Positions 1-8,384 of a stretch of DNA of 64,000 bases are shown piece by piece. Source of the DNA: Comamonas suwonensis (GTDB taxonomy: Bacteria; Pseudomonadota; Gammaproteobacteria; Burkholderiales; Burkholderiaceae_C). The notes beneath the pieces were generated by a model, which saw only the letters and a program-made list of their open reading frames with translations, searched no databases and was not told the DNA's origin. Position 1 is the stretch's first letter. Every line of letters begins with the position of its first letter. The stretch covers positions 62,001 to 126,000 of the forward strand of contig NZ_JABBCQ020000010.1 in assembly GCF_012844455.2 (NCBI RefSeq). Direction: 5' to 3'. A program made the position numbers and the translations under genes.

Positions 1-846
1 GCGGTCCATATAGGGGGCTTCAACCATGGGGCGGTCCTTGAGCTGGTAGGTGTAGCCATAGTTGGGCGAGCCACGCTGCTGCATGGCGGCCGGTGTCGTG
101 AACGCCAAAATCGCGTCGTCACCCCACATATCCACAAAACCCAGCTTGTCGTCGTAGTAAGTGGCCTCACCTTCAACGATGCGCTCAATCTCAAGCAGGC
201 GCTGCAGCTGCTCCAGCGTGGCTGGCACGCGGTCTGCCGCAATGCTGACGCGGTCCATCACCTTGGGGTGATTGCGCAAGGCCAGCAATGCGGTGGGGCC
301 CAGCACCAGAGAGTTGGGCTTTTTACCCGTGCTCTTGCGGATGGCCTCGCGGCCTTCATTGATCTGGTCAAAGGGATTGCTGGTGCTTGCCGTCCAGAAG
401 TCGGACCCCGACAACGCTTCCTTATGCTGCGCATCGTAATTGGCCGCATTGCGCGCCAGATCCGCAGCGATTTTTTCGCGCTCATTGGCCATGACGTCCT
501 GAACCGTATTGACGGCATGGCTACCCAAGTCGATACCCGGTACAACCTGGGCTTCTTCTTCGGTTTCTACTGGCACCAGACCTTCAAGGCGATGATCCAC
601 CAGGCCATAGTTACCAGAAGCATACCCAAACTGGACGCGCTTGGTGTTGGTACCAGGGGCACGGGCCGAATTCACCAGCCGGAAGCTATCTGGCCCAAAG
701 GACAAAATCTTGCCGGATCGAGAGTCCACACTGACGCGCGGAAACAGGACATCGGCAATCTTGGCATTGGGCGAGCCATAGCCACGCGCAACCGAAGTGA
801 GGATGAGATCGATGACGGCGGCTTCGCCTGGAGTCATTTGAGGCAT
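1..846 (-). CDS. Phage major capsid protein (C-terminal part cut by window edge)
   Basis: The frame is open from the ATG at 846 to the window edge, giving the first 282 residues. The protein begins MPQMTPGEAAVIDLIL, followed by a segment on a regular lattice-protein pattern (residues about 25-60, LFPRVSVDSRSGKILSFG). It lies directly after a decoration protein, the position of lambda gene E. A good ribosome site (AGGAGA) is 6 bases before the ATG. It would form the icosahedral shell after protease-driven maturation. The fold is inferred from family resemblance and position; lambda E is about 340 residues, so perhaps 50-60 residues are missing. Confidence 0.85.
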   Translation of the reverse strand, partial: MPQMTPGEAAVIDLILTSVARGYGSPNAKIADVLFPRVSVDSRSGKILSFGPDSFRLVNSARAPGTNTKRVQFGYASGNYGLVDHRLEGLVPVETEEEAQVVPGIDLGSHAVNTVQDVMANEREKIAADLARNAANYDAQHKEALSGSDFWTASTSNPFDQINEGREAIRKSTGKKPNSLVLGPTALLALRNHPKVMDRVSIAADRVPATLEQLQRLLEIERIVEGEATYYDDKLGFVDMWGDDAILAFTTPAAMQQRGSPNYGYTYQLKDRPMVEAPYMDR

Positions 847-883
847 ATTGTTTCTCCTAAAGTTGGACAGCGCTGGCCTGAAG

Positions 884-1240
884 TCAGGCGGCTACCTGGG
901 CGGTAGGGATCAGCAGCACTTCGATCCGGTCACCCGAGGCGGTGGCCGCACCCATGGCGCGACCGACACCGACCTTGCCGGCGGTCAGCGGCACGACACG
1001 ACCCTCGGCATCTGCCATCAGTGGTTGATCGAGTGCCACGACAGCACCGGCTTCGACGATTGAGGTGCCCTGCACGTCCACAGGCACCAGGTCGCCCTTG
1101 GTGGCTGCATTGGTACGGGTGACACCAAACGCTGCGCCACCGGCTGCCGGATAAACACCCAGCTGGGTGACCAGGCGCTCTGCCACCAATGGGCCGCCGG
1201 CGGCCACGGTGAGCGCCAGAATGGAATAGCTCGATTGCAT
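884..1240 (-). CDS. Head decoration (capsid cement) protein, DUF2190-like
   Basis: A 118-residue Gly/Ala/Val-rich protein starting MQSSYSILALTVAAGGPLVA, typical of the small DUF2190 decoration proteins that occupy the lambda D position. Such trimers sit on the expanded capsid and stabilise it against internal DNA pressure. It lies between the head protease and the major capsid gene on the same strand, 37 bases before the capsid start. Assignment rests on length, composition (beta-rich, glycine turns such as VGVGRAMGAAT) and gene order. A GGAG ribosome site precedes the ATG. Confidence 0.82.
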   Translation of the reverse strand: MQSSYSILALTVAAGGPLVAERLVTQLGVYPAAGGAAFGVTRTNAATKGDLVPVDVQGTSIVEAGAVVALDQPLMADAEGRVVPLTAGKVGVGRAMGAATASGDRIEVLLIPTAQVAA

Positions 1241-1270
1241 GTTGATGCTCCTTTGAAATCGTTTCGGCGC

Positions 1271-1696
1271 TTAGCGGGCGTAGCCCAGCTCCTTGTAGGC
1301 AGCAACCAAGGTTCCGCCGTTTTCCTTGACGTAGGCCTGAGCCTCTGCCACCTGTTGGGCTTGCGTCTTGCCCTTGTCGGCGGGCGCAGTACTGGGCTTT
1401 TGCGCAGGCGGCGCATCCGCTTGGTGACCGGCCACAGCCGCAGCGCGCGCAGACTTTTCTGCCGTCAGCACGGCCATGCCGGCCTGCTCAGCCGAGGTTT
1501 TTCCGTCAAAGGCCAGGCCTGCCAGCAGCTCGCCGTGACCGGGCAAGCCTTCACCCACAGCCAGAACTGCCTGGATGCGCTCACGCTCTTGCGTGGCACC
1601 CAAGGTCAGGAACTCAGCGCTGATCTGCGCGAACAAAGGCGCGTGGTCTTGTTCCAAAGACGCACGCGTGATGGGGGTTGCATTGGGATCACCCAT
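1271..1696 (-). CDS. Nested in-frame scaffolding protein (lambda Nu3-like)
   Basis: An internal ATG at codon 311 of the protease gene (1696) begins MGDPNATPITRASLEQDH and is preceded by a GAGGTGAAAACC ribosome site with good spacing. The 141-residue product is helical and rich in Ala, Gln and Glu, with an oligomerisation-type middle section, as for a scaffold. In lambda, Nu3 is made from the 3' end of gene C in the same frame, and this arrangement matches it. The internal ribosome site is visible; separate synthesis of the product is inferred. Confidence 0.68.
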   Translation of the reverse strand: MGDPNATPITRASLEQDHAPLFAQISAEFLTLGATQERERIQAVLAVGEGLPGHGELLAGLAFDGKTSAEQAGMAVLTAEKSARAAAVAGHQADAPPAQKPSTAPADKGKTQAQQVAEAQAYVKENGGTLVAAYKELGYAR

Positions 1697-2626
1697 GGTT
1701 TTCACCTCACGTTTAGGGGTTGTGTCTTTGGGCGCAGCACCGGCGCTTGGGGACGGTTTTCCCAGCGCAAACACCGCTTTGCGGCGCTCGGCAAACTGGG
1801 AAGGATTTGCAGCCATGCGCGCGACCAGGTCGTCCAAGGTGGAAACACCGTCCACCAGGCCCGCATTCATCGCGTTCTGACCACGGAAAACACGGCCATC
1901 GGCCATGTGATCGAGTACCTGCTCGCTGGTAGCGCCGCGAAAGCGCGCCACGTCATCAACGAACAAGGTGTAGACATAGTCCACATCGGCCTGCACCTCG
2001 GCGCGGGCTTCCTTGGACAAAGGCTCTGACGCATTCACCATGCGCTTGTATTTGCCAGCGGCCACAGACTCCTGGCGTTTGCTGGAGCCGGGCTCATAGC
2101 TGCGATCCATCACCACGCCGATGGAGCCGATGGTCACCACGTTGGAGCTGATGTAGACGCCGTTGGCCGCGCTGGCCGCCCAATAACCGGCACTCAGGAT
2201 TTGTTCGTCCGAGAACGCCACAAGTGGCTTCTGCGCAGCGGCTTCAAAGATGGTCTGGGCCAACTCCGGCACGCCGAGGACGTTGCCACCCGGCGAATTC
2301 AGCACCAGGACCATACCCTTGACGCGCTGGTCAACCATGGCGCTTTCGATCTGGCGAGCTGCCACCTGGGTGCTGATGCCGCCTGAAACGCGGGCAAACA
2401 AATTGGCCTTGGGGGCCATCACGCCAGACAGCTGCAGTACCGCTACGCCGTCCGGGTTGACCTCGTATTCCTGCTGCTCATTGGAAAGCGGTCGCCCCAG
2501 ACGGGCCTCTACCCCAGCCAGGTCGATCTTGTCGCCGCGCAGATGGGTCTCGTAGATGGCCTGAATCTCGCTAAGCATGGCGGGCTCAAGCGCCCACGCG
2601 CCCTGGATTAAATCGCGCAGGTTCAT
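1271..2626 (-). CDS. Head maturation protease, S49 (SppA/ClpP-like) family, with scaffold domain
   Basis: 451 residues, close to lambda gpC (439). The N-terminal two thirds is an S49 serine peptidase: oxyanion strand LVLNSPGGNV (residues 107-116), probable nucleophile Ser145 in LSAGYWAAS, and conserved TIGSIGVV (165-172); Lys192 or Lys194 is a probable general base. Residues about 311-451 form an Ala/Glu/Gln-rich helical region that also starts a nested gene. It would process scaffold and head proteins during procapsid maturation. Its ATG overlaps the stop of the preceding small membrane-protein gene (ATGA). Family and role are established for homologues; catalytic residues are inferred from motifs. 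Confidence 0.92.
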   Translation of the reverse strand: MNLRDLIQGAWALEPAMLSEIQAIYETHLRGDKIDLAGVEARLGRPLSNEQQEYEVNPDGVAVLQLSGVMAPKANLFARVSGGISTQVAARQIESAMVDQRVKGMVLVLNSPGGNVLGVPELAQTIFEAAAQKPLVAFSDEQILSAGYWAASAANGVYISSNVVTIGSIGVVMDRSYEPGSSKRQESVAAGKYKRMVNASEPLSKEARAEVQADVDYVYTLFVDDVARFRGATSEQVLDHMADGRVFRGQNAMNAGLVDGVSTLDDLVARMAANPSQFAERRKAVFALGKPSPSAGAAPKDTTPKREVKTMGDPNATPITRASLEQDHAPLFAQISAEFLTLGATQERERIQAVLAVGEGLPGHGELLAGLAFDGKTSAEQAGMAVLTAEKSARAAAVAGHQADAPPAQKPSTAPADKGKTQAQQVAEAQAYVKENGGTLVAAYKELGYAR

Positions 2627-2916
2627 GGTGCTGCCTGTGAAGTGGTGGTGCCGCTGCTGCGGCTAATGAAATTAAAAGTACGCTGAAGCTCTTTGACATC
2701 GGCGCGGATATCAGAGAGGGTGTCCTTGAGCCGACCGTCCTGGTCGCGCACATGCGTGGAGTTGGCGACGATCTGTGACTCAATCAGCGTGACGCGCTTG
2801 TCCAGCGTGCTATAGGCCGAAAAGCCCGCGATCATGAAACCGACAAAGGTCAAAACATGACCCAGGTTGATGGTGGGATCGAAGGCAACGCGGCGGCGCT
2901 GCATGATGTCGCTCAT
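2623..2916 (-). CDS. Small single-pass membrane protein with coiled coil, in head operon
   Basis: 97 residues beginning MSDIMQRRRVAFDPTINLGH. One hydrophobic segment (about residues 18-36, VLTFVGFMIAGFSAY) is followed by a helical region with heptad-like spacing (LDKRVTLIESQIVANSTHV to VKELQRTFNF). The start at 2916 is chosen because it overlaps the portal stop as ATGA; its own stop overlaps the protease start in the same way. A longer upstream frame would run inside portal. The function is unknown. Topology resembles small holin-like or membrane-tethered phage proteins, but head-gene position gives no clear role. Confidence 0.72.
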   Translation of the reverse strand: MSDIMQRRRVAFDPTINLGHVLTFVGFMIAGFSAYSTLDKRVTLIESQIVANSTHVRDQDGRLKDTLSDIRADVKELQRTFNFISRSSGTTTSQAAP

Positions 2917-4523
2917 GTCTGAGGCTCCTCGGGTGGTTTTTTCTGCTGCGGTGCGGGTGCGCCGGCCTTCGGCACAGGTAGGATTCCATCGGCACGCATT
3001 CGGTCCTGTTCGGACTTCTTCTGCGGATAGGTGTCTTCCCAGCTCGACCCCCACAGCTCCCACTCCGCACGCTCGTGGGTCATGAGGCGGGCCTCGATCG
3101 CCACCACATAAGCAGCCACTTCATCCTTGGGATTGATAGAGCCCATCGAATCACCAGGCCAGGCGGCACGGGTATAGGCCCAGCGCATCAGTGGATCAGC
3201 AAAGAAACCGGGGGCCTCGATACGTCCAAGAGAGACAGCCTCAGCCATCCAAGTTTCAAAAACCGGCTGGCAAAAAGACTGCGACAGCCAGTAGCGCACA
3301 CTGCGGAAGTAGACCCAGGCATCGAGCAGCGCAGCCTTGCTGGCCGAGTAACTGGCATTGAACTGCTTGACCAGCAACTCGTAAGGCAGGCTTAGTGCCA
3401 TGCCCATCTGTTTGATGACCGCCAGGATGAAGGGCTCGAAGTTGGGATTGGGCCGAGATGGGTTGAAAGTGTTTGCTTTCTCGCCTGGTGCAAGCCCGAC
3501 CACAGTACCCATGCCCAGGCCGATCTCGCCGGACGCTTCTTCCTGAGCCGTTTCACCCTGAAACACCCCAGAGGGCGTGGCATTAGGCGTCTCAATAAAT
3601 ACGGTCAGGTAAGACGTGACGACTGCGGCCATGATCTCCGCCTCTGTGTAGCGCGCGATCTGTTTGATGCAATCAATGATGGGAGCCAGGTAGGGCGTAC
3701 CGCGTACCGAGCCAGGGCGCAGCTTGCGAAAGTGATGCAGCACGCGGCGTCTGCGAGAGCGAGCGCCCAGGCGTTCCACCCACTGTCCTTTAAATGCTCC
3801 ACCTTTGATGCCCGCGAGTGAGCCAGGGTGCTGGTCGTAGATGTGATAAGCCTCAGGAGCACCACTGGCATTCAGCCGTATGCCACCGGCCATGGCGGGC
3901 GTGTCCATAGCTCCTAGAGGGTTGCCAACGCGGTCAGCCTCAAGAACCTGGATACGCAGCGCATAGGGCTGGGTGGCGGTTCGCTCCCCATCAGGCAGAT
4001 TGCTGAAGCAGTCGCCTGATTCCAGCGTGCTGCGCAGCACAAGCGCCTGCAACTGGTAAAAGTTGAGGGAGCCTTCGAGGTCGCAGTCGGTGCTATCTGC
4101 CCAAAGGCTGAATTCCTGATGCGCCTTGGCGCGCCAAGCCAAAGCTCGCTCAGGCGTCCACCCCAGCACAGCCAGCGCAGGCTGGGCAACCAGGGCAAGG
4201 CCGGTGCCGACAACGCGATCAATATTGGTGTTGATTGCCCCCACTGCTATCGGCGATGTGCGGGCCAGCTCGCGCGAAGCACCACGCTGCAACGGCAGCT
4301 TGCTCATCGTGTCAGCACGGGCGTCGCGCGGGAACGGGTTCCACCAGCGGCTCGAGCGAGAGACAGTCTCGTTGCTGTCACCTGCCCCCATGGCCTTGAG
4401 GCCTTCGCCTGCAGCCAAGTTGACCTGCTCAGATAGTGCGATCTGGACTCTGCTCTTAGCGCGTTGCGCGGCCCAGCCTGGTGCAACGCTTGCGATGGCG
4501 CGATCAAGGATAGTCTGTTGCAT
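2913..4523 (-). CDS. Phage portal protein, lambda gpB family
   Basis: 536 residues, nearly the length of lambda B (533). Starts MQQTILDRAIASVAPGWAAQ at 4523, one base after the gpW stop. Typical lambda-portal blocks are seen: NPFPRDARADT near residue 70, the RTSPIAVGAINTNIDRVVG helix, and the C-terminal FNASYSASKAALLDAW plus PGDSMGSINPKDEV segments. The dodecameric portal forms the DNA entry channel at one capsid vertex and docks terminase. A frame extending upstream to 4673 exists but overlaps gpW and has no ribosome site. Very secure by motif and order. Confidence 0.95.
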   Translation of the reverse strand: MQQTILDRAIASVAPGWAAQRAKSRVQIALSEQVNLAAGEGLKAMGAGDSNETVSRSSRWWNPFPRDARADTMSKLPLQRGASRELARTSPIAVGAINTNIDRVVGTGLALVAQPALAVLGWTPERALAWRAKAHQEFSLWADSTDCDLEGSLNFYQLQALVLRSTLESGDCFSNLPDGERTATQPYALRIQVLEADRVGNPLGAMDTPAMAGGIRLNASGAPEAYHIYDQHPGSLAGIKGGAFKGQWVERLGARSRRRRVLHHFRKLRPGSVRGTPYLAPIIDCIKQIARYTEAEIMAAVVTSYLTVFIETPNATPSGVFQGETAQEEASGEIGLGMGTVVGLAPGEKANTFNPSRPNPNFEPFILAVIKQMGMALSLPYELLVKQFNASYSASKAALLDAWVYFRSVRYWLSQSFCQPVFETWMAEAVSLGRIEAPGFFADPLMRWAYTRAAWPGDSMGSINPKDEVAAYVVAIEARLMTHERAEWELWGSSWEDTYPQKKSEQDRMRADGILPVPKAGAPAPQQKKPPEEPQT

Positions 4524-4524
4524 A

Positions 4525-4764
4525 TCAGAACGGGCGCAAACGGATGATGCGGCGACCGCGCGGCGAACTAGCAGCCTGCAGTTGACCAATCTTTTGTTGG
4601 CACTCGCGGATGCCGTTCTGTACCTGCTCCAGCTCGGCCCGGCGATTACGGCGGGCAGCCGAACCTTGGCCAATCTGGTATTCCTGCGAGTCCAGAATGC
4701 GTTTTTCGGCTGCCAGATAGCTGGTCAGGCGGCCTTTCCAGTTTTGGAGTTCTTCGGCGCTCAT
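4525..4764 (-). CDS. gpW-like head-tail joining protein
   Basis: 79 residues, MSAEELQNWKGRLTSYLAAE, a compact helical protein with a basic C-terminus (RGRRIIRLRPF). Length, start and position directly before portal match the lambda W family, which closes the portal after packaging and prepares it for tail attachment. The ATG overlaps the upstream stop (TAATG) and the gene ends one base before portal, so the genes are probably translated in a coupled fashion. Function follows from family and order; no catalytic residues are expected. Confidence 0.85.
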   Translation of the reverse strand: MSAEELQNWKGRLTSYLAAEKRILDSQEYQIGQGSAARRNRRAELEQVQNGIRECQQKIGQLQAASSPRGRRIIRLRPF

Positions 4765-5513
4765 TACCAGCGTCCTTTCGATTTCATGGAGGCTACGGCC
4801 TTGGCAAACTCAGCCGGGAACTGCTTGCGCGCCACGCCCTGCACTACACCTGAGAAGTCCAGGCGGGGGCGGTAGGTGGGAACCGCGTTGGTGAACACGA
4901 ACAAGGGGCGCAGCCGCTTTCCCTCGCGCCGCCAGATGCCGTCTGGGCGATTGCCACCCTGAGGCTTGCCGACAAACAGCTGATTGGCGAGCTGGCGACC
5001 CTTGGCAAGACGCTGGCCGCTGCGGCTGCGTGTGGCGCTGACCGCTTTGAGGTTCTTCAACGCCTTGAGGATGGTGCGAATGTCTGCCCCCTTGACGTTG
5101 CCGTTGGCATCCAGCGATGTCGCTGCACCAGGCACCACAAACTGCCCTTCACTCAGTACGCCGGCGTAGCGCAGCGCGTTCTCCATGCGCTTGGAGCCAC
5201 GTTGACCACCCTCTACCTCAGGCTGCAGATAGCGTTCCTGCGCGTTGCCGCTGGTCATGGCCTTGGTCTTGACCAGAACGCGGGCACTGAGCTTGTTCTT
5301 GGTGGCAGGCTCAATGCGCAGCGCATTCAGGGTGTAGCTAGTCGGATTGTCGAAGGCCTTGCGCATGGCCTGGGGAAGATCGTCCGTCTGTGCCTGCTTG
5401 GCGCAGCGCGTCAGCGCAGTGGCCGTCGCATAAGGAATCAGGCGCGCGGGCACCCCTCGCACTTGGTCTGCCATGTCTGCGAGAGACTGGCCCGTGCGTG
5501 AGATGTTGAGCAT
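4764..5513 (-). CDS. Phage protein of unknown function between terminase and gpW
   Basis: 249 residues, basic and without membrane segment, starting MLNISRTGQSLADMADQV. Contains FVGKPQGGNRPDGIWRRE and a C-terminal YRPRLDFSGVVQGVARKQFP region reminiscent of minor tail or head-completion proteins that occupy similar places in other prophages; I cannot name the family. Start chosen at 5513 with a GGAAG site 8 bases upstream, only about 15 bases after the T-run of a minus-strand terminator. Its stop overlaps the gpW ATG. Probably a virion component, inferred from operon position only. Confidence 0.78.
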   Translation of the reverse strand: MLNISRTGQSLADMADQVRGVPARLIPYATATALTRCAKQAQTDDLPQAMRKAFDNPTSYTLNALRIEPATKNKLSARVLVKTKAMTSGNAQERYLQPEVEGGQRGSKRMENALRYAGVLSEGQFVVPGAATSLDANGNVKGADIRTILKALKNLKAVSATRSRSGQRLAKGRQLANQLFVGKPQGGNRPDGIWRREGKRLRPLFVFTNAVPTYRPRLDFSGVVQGVARKQFPAEFAKAVASMKSKGRW

Positions 5514-5527
5514 CTGGATCTTCCAAG

Positions 5528-5562
5528 AAAAAGCCCCCGGCTCCTTTCGGAGTGCGGGGGCT
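5528..5562 (-). terminator. Intrinsic terminator inside the late operon
   Basis: On the minus strand the sequence forms GCCCCCG-CA-CTCC-GAAA-GGAG-C-CGGGGGC followed by five Ts. The two stem blocks are at 5533-5539 and 5555-5561. It lies between the Q-like gene and the gene starting at 5513, so head genes would be cut off from terminase transcription unless read-through, antitermination or a second promoter exists. Confidence 0.82.
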
Positions 5563-5670
5563 CAGCCTGTTTTGCAGGCGGCTGCGGAGCTTGTTTCGTC
5601 TCAGGCGGAATTTTTAGACCTACCTGAATTAACACGAATTTTGGGGCAAAGTGTCTTATCAAGTCGAGGA

Positions 5671-6186
5671 CTAAAGTGTCTTATCTGGAGCTGACAATTT
5701 AGCGCTTGACATCTCTGCCGCCTTTTGAAGATTGACAGCAAGTACGTTTTTCGCAGCCGCGTGCACCCGCTTGCGAAAGTCACTAAGCACCAGGTAGAAG
5801 TGGCTGCGGCTGATTTTGAGTGCCGCCGCCGCAGTCTTGATGGGTGCGACACGATGCACATAGTAGAGGTCGAATACACGCTTATCCAGCGCATCCGGTT
5901 GACTGGAATAAGCGATGTGAAACGCTGCCAGCTCTGCACTGCAGAACGCGTCCGGGCCGTCCGTCTTGAGCGCTCGAGTCCGAGACCCGCTGAGCTGACC
6001 AAGTATGGAGCCCATATTCGACGGCGGCGCGTAGAAGCGGCGCGTTGACTTCCAGGCGACCCATCGCTCGCAAAGGTTATCGAGATCCTGCTGCTCTTGG
6101 GTTGCTTCTGGATCTGGGTCGTGGTTCTGCGGCGCAGCGGCTGCCAGGCGCAGAGCAACAGGGTCATAAAGGTTGTTATCTGTCAC
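5671..6186 (-). CDS. Q-antiterminator-like / helix-turn-helix phage protein
   Basis: 171 residues. The C-terminal half has a bihelical DNA-binding pattern: LDKRVFDLYYVHRVAPIKTA followed by AALKISRSHFYLVLSDFRKR, resembling region-4-like HTHs of small Q-type antiterminators and sigma-like phage regulators. It starts at a GTG overlapping the large-terminase stop (TAGTG), so coupling is likely. Immediately downstream is an intrinsic terminator, a suggestive position for an antitermination factor. Family assignment is from pattern memory only and could be wrong; a role as a DNA-binding regulator is more secure than Q function. Confidence 0.6.
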   Translation of the reverse strand: MTDNNLYDPVALRLAAAAPQNHDPDPEATQEQQDLDNLCERWVAWKSTRRFYAPPSNMGSILGQLSGSRTRALKTDGPDAFCSAELAAFHIAYSSQPDALDKRVFDLYYVHRVAPIKTAAAALKISRSHFYLVLSDFRKRVHAAAKNVLAVNLQKAAEMSSAKLSAPDKTL

Positions 6187-8384
6187 TAGCGTATCCCTCT
6201 CGAAAGTATGCGACGCCCCACAAAAGGGCGGTTGATGGCTGTTGCCACGGGCACCGGGGCCTGTGGCGCTGGAGCTGGAGCAACGGGGGCTGGAGCGGCT
6301 GGCTCGCTGGCCGGGGGTTGCATCGGCGGGGGTACAGACGCCTGTACGGTCTGCGCCGTAGGTTCAGGCTCTGGAGTGGGTATTCGTTCAGGCTGCACAG
6401 GCGCAGCGGGCGCGATGTCGACCACCGGCGCGGGCTCTGGTGCCGGGGCAAGAACGGGTGCCGGTACGGAATCGAAGACGGGTGCAGGCTGCGGAGCAAC
6501 GGCAAACAGATCAAGATTGGGAGGGATCAGCTTGTCACGCAAACGCTTCCAGTCCAATGCAGACCACTTCTGTAGACCGAGCTGGTGCGCCAAAGCCAGG
6601 TTGTAGACGGAAACGTCCCAGGCCTCGTTACGCGCGCCGTTGGGCTTGACCCATTCGCGCACTGGACGTCCCTTGCGCCACTTGGTATGGGGTTGCTCCA
6701 CGACCATCATGTCGAACCACTCGGGGGGTAGATCTAGCTGGAAGTGCATTGCACCACCCCCTTCAGTGAGCTGCATGCGGTTGCTGAGCCAATCTTTGGC
6801 GACGTCGGTGCCCACAGTCCACAGCTCCACACCGCCCTTGACTTTCTCTCCACCCCAGTCAATGTCCACCTTGCTGGGTGCGCTACCCATGATGGGGCGA
6901 TTGGGGCGGCTAGAGCCATGGAGTACCACGCAATTCAGAGCCTTGCGCGCCTGGCCGTAGTTGTAAACGTCTTGAGTGTTGGCACCGCCAGAGTCAATAC
7001 CGTAGGCACTCAACATGATCAGCCTGCCGCTGGCGTGCAGCAAGGGTGTCCGTCGGATCGTGTCCAGGCGATGCCAAACGCTGCCAGGAACGTCTGCACT
7101 TTCAGTGGGTGAACCATTGAGGACGATGTAATCGATCACCCAGTGCTCCATTCCAGGCCCCCACGCCTCAATTTGCACCTCCAGACGATTGGGCTGGGTA
7201 TCGACAGCCATGGTCGCCACCAGTGCCGCATCGGGCAGCACGCGCATGGGGTAATCTTCGGCACGACGGCGCAACTGTTCGGCGGTGGTGGTCGACTCGC
7301 TATTCTTGTAGCTCAAGCCCAGACGTGTGTTGTAGAACACCTGCATGGCTTCGTGATCACCACGCTTCAACCGGTCACGCGCACGGGCCAACTGACGGGC
7401 CAGAGACAGCCAGGTAATGGCACCAATGGGCATGTAGAAGGCAGACAGTGTGAAGCTGACAGTTTCTCCATCCCCCTTTGCAGTTGCCACCCAGCGAGCC
7501 AAGCCGCCTGCAGCCTCATCAGGCAGCATGGTGACCTTGTGCCGCTCATCAATGTCAGTGCCACACTCTGGGCAGACAAACCAAGCACGATCCATGAAGC
7601 CGGTCTCTTCATCCCGCGCATAGCGAAAGTGTTCCATCTCCAGCGAGTGCAAATGTCCGCAGTCGTCATGCGGGCATGGAACAAAGTACTTTTCCTTGGT
7701 TCCCATCTCATAGAGGGTGTCGATCTTGGAAAAGCCTTCAATGCCTGGGCTGGATGTGTACAGAAACTTGCAATCGTTGGCGTATTGCGTGGCGCGGGCC
7801 TCGGCCAGCTCGACAGGGTCGCCTTCGCCGTCGACGTCGAGATCCAGGCGATCGATCTCGTCTATGTAGATATAGGGCGCGGAGACTTCTGCCAAGTTGG
7901 CCGCAGAGCCTGCGGTATTCATGTAAAGCGTTGCATCACCCAGAAAATCCTTTGCCTGGGTGGTGTTGCGTGAATCGCGGCTCTTGGCTGCTGCAACACG
8001 TTCGCGCAGCTCCGGCACGCTGCGGATCATCGTGGATACGCGCGCTGAAAAGCGCTTGACGAGGGTGTCTGTAGGCTCCAGCGCAAGGATATTGCGCGGC
8101 CTACGATGCATCAGCGAACCAATCCAATTGAGGGCCGTCTGAGTCTTGAACATCTGGGAGGCCACCTTAGCCACCACGCGCTTTGCAGGATGATTGGGAG
8201 ACAGCACTTGATGCACACGCCTGGCCGGATAGCTGCGATCAAATCGGAATGGACCAGGCTGCGGGCCACTCTTGGGCAAGACCATGTACTGCTCTGCCCA
8301 TTCGTCACAACGCAGCTCAGGATCAGGGCGCGAAGCCTCAATTGCGGCCTCCAGCATGAGCGAGTAACCGTCTGCAAGATTCAT
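6186..8384 (-). CDS. Terminase large subunit, GpA family
   Basis: 732 residues. N-terminal packaging ATPase with a deviant Walker A (ASQMFKTQ, residues 75-82) and Walker B YIYIDEIDRL (171-180); a Cys-pair segment CPHDDCGHLH and CPECGTDIDE follows; the C-terminal nuclease half ends in NRPFVGRRILSRGIR. It cuts concatemers and drives DNA into the procapsid with the small subunit. Odd feature: residues about 630-715 are a very Pro/Ala-rich linker inserted just before the conserved C-terminal tail, which in lambda A contacts the portal. The start overlaps the small-subunit stop. Confidence 0.96.
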   Translation of the reverse strand: MNLADGYSLMLEAAIEASRPDPELRCDEWAEQYMVLPKSGPQPGPFRFDRSYPARRVHQVLSPNHPAKRVVAKVASQMFKTQTALNWIGSLMHRRPRNILALEPTDTLVKRFSARVSTMIRSVPELRERVAAAKSRDSRNTTQAKDFLGDATLYMNTAGSAANLAEVSAPYIYIDEIDRLDLDVDGEGDPVELAEARATQYANDCKFLYTSSPGIEGFSKIDTLYEMGTKEKYFVPCPHDDCGHLHSLEMEHFRYARDEETGFMDRAWFVCPECGTDIDERHKVTMLPDEAAGGLARWVATAKGDGETVSFTLSAFYMPIGAITWLSLARQLARARDRLKRGDHEAMQVFYNTRLGLSYKNSESTTTAEQLRRRAEDYPMRVLPDAALVATMAVDTQPNRLEVQIEAWGPGMEHWVIDYIVLNGSPTESADVPGSVWHRLDTIRRTPLLHASGRLIMLSAYGIDSGGANTQDVYNYGQARKALNCVVLHGSSRPNRPIMGSAPSKVDIDWGGEKVKGGVELWTVGTDVAKDWLSNRMQLTEGGGAMHFQLDLPPEWFDMMVVEQPHTKWRKGRPVREWVKPNGARNEAWDVSVYNLALAHQLGLQKWSALDWKRLRDKLIPPNLDLFAVAPQPAPVFDSVPAPVLAPAPEPAPVVDIAPAAPVQPERIPTPEPEPTAQTVQASVPPPMQPPASEPAAPAPVAPAPAPQAPVPVATAINRPFVGRRILSRGIR

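Noticed and set aside
2623..3063. Longer 146-codon version of the small membrane-protein gene
   Set aside because: The extra N-terminal part lies within portal; the ATGA overlap at 2913-2916 marks the better start.
5438..5662. Minus-strand 74-codon frame spanning the terminator before the 5513 gene
   Set aside because: It reads through the terminator hairpin and has no ribosome site; the frame overlaps a better-supported start.
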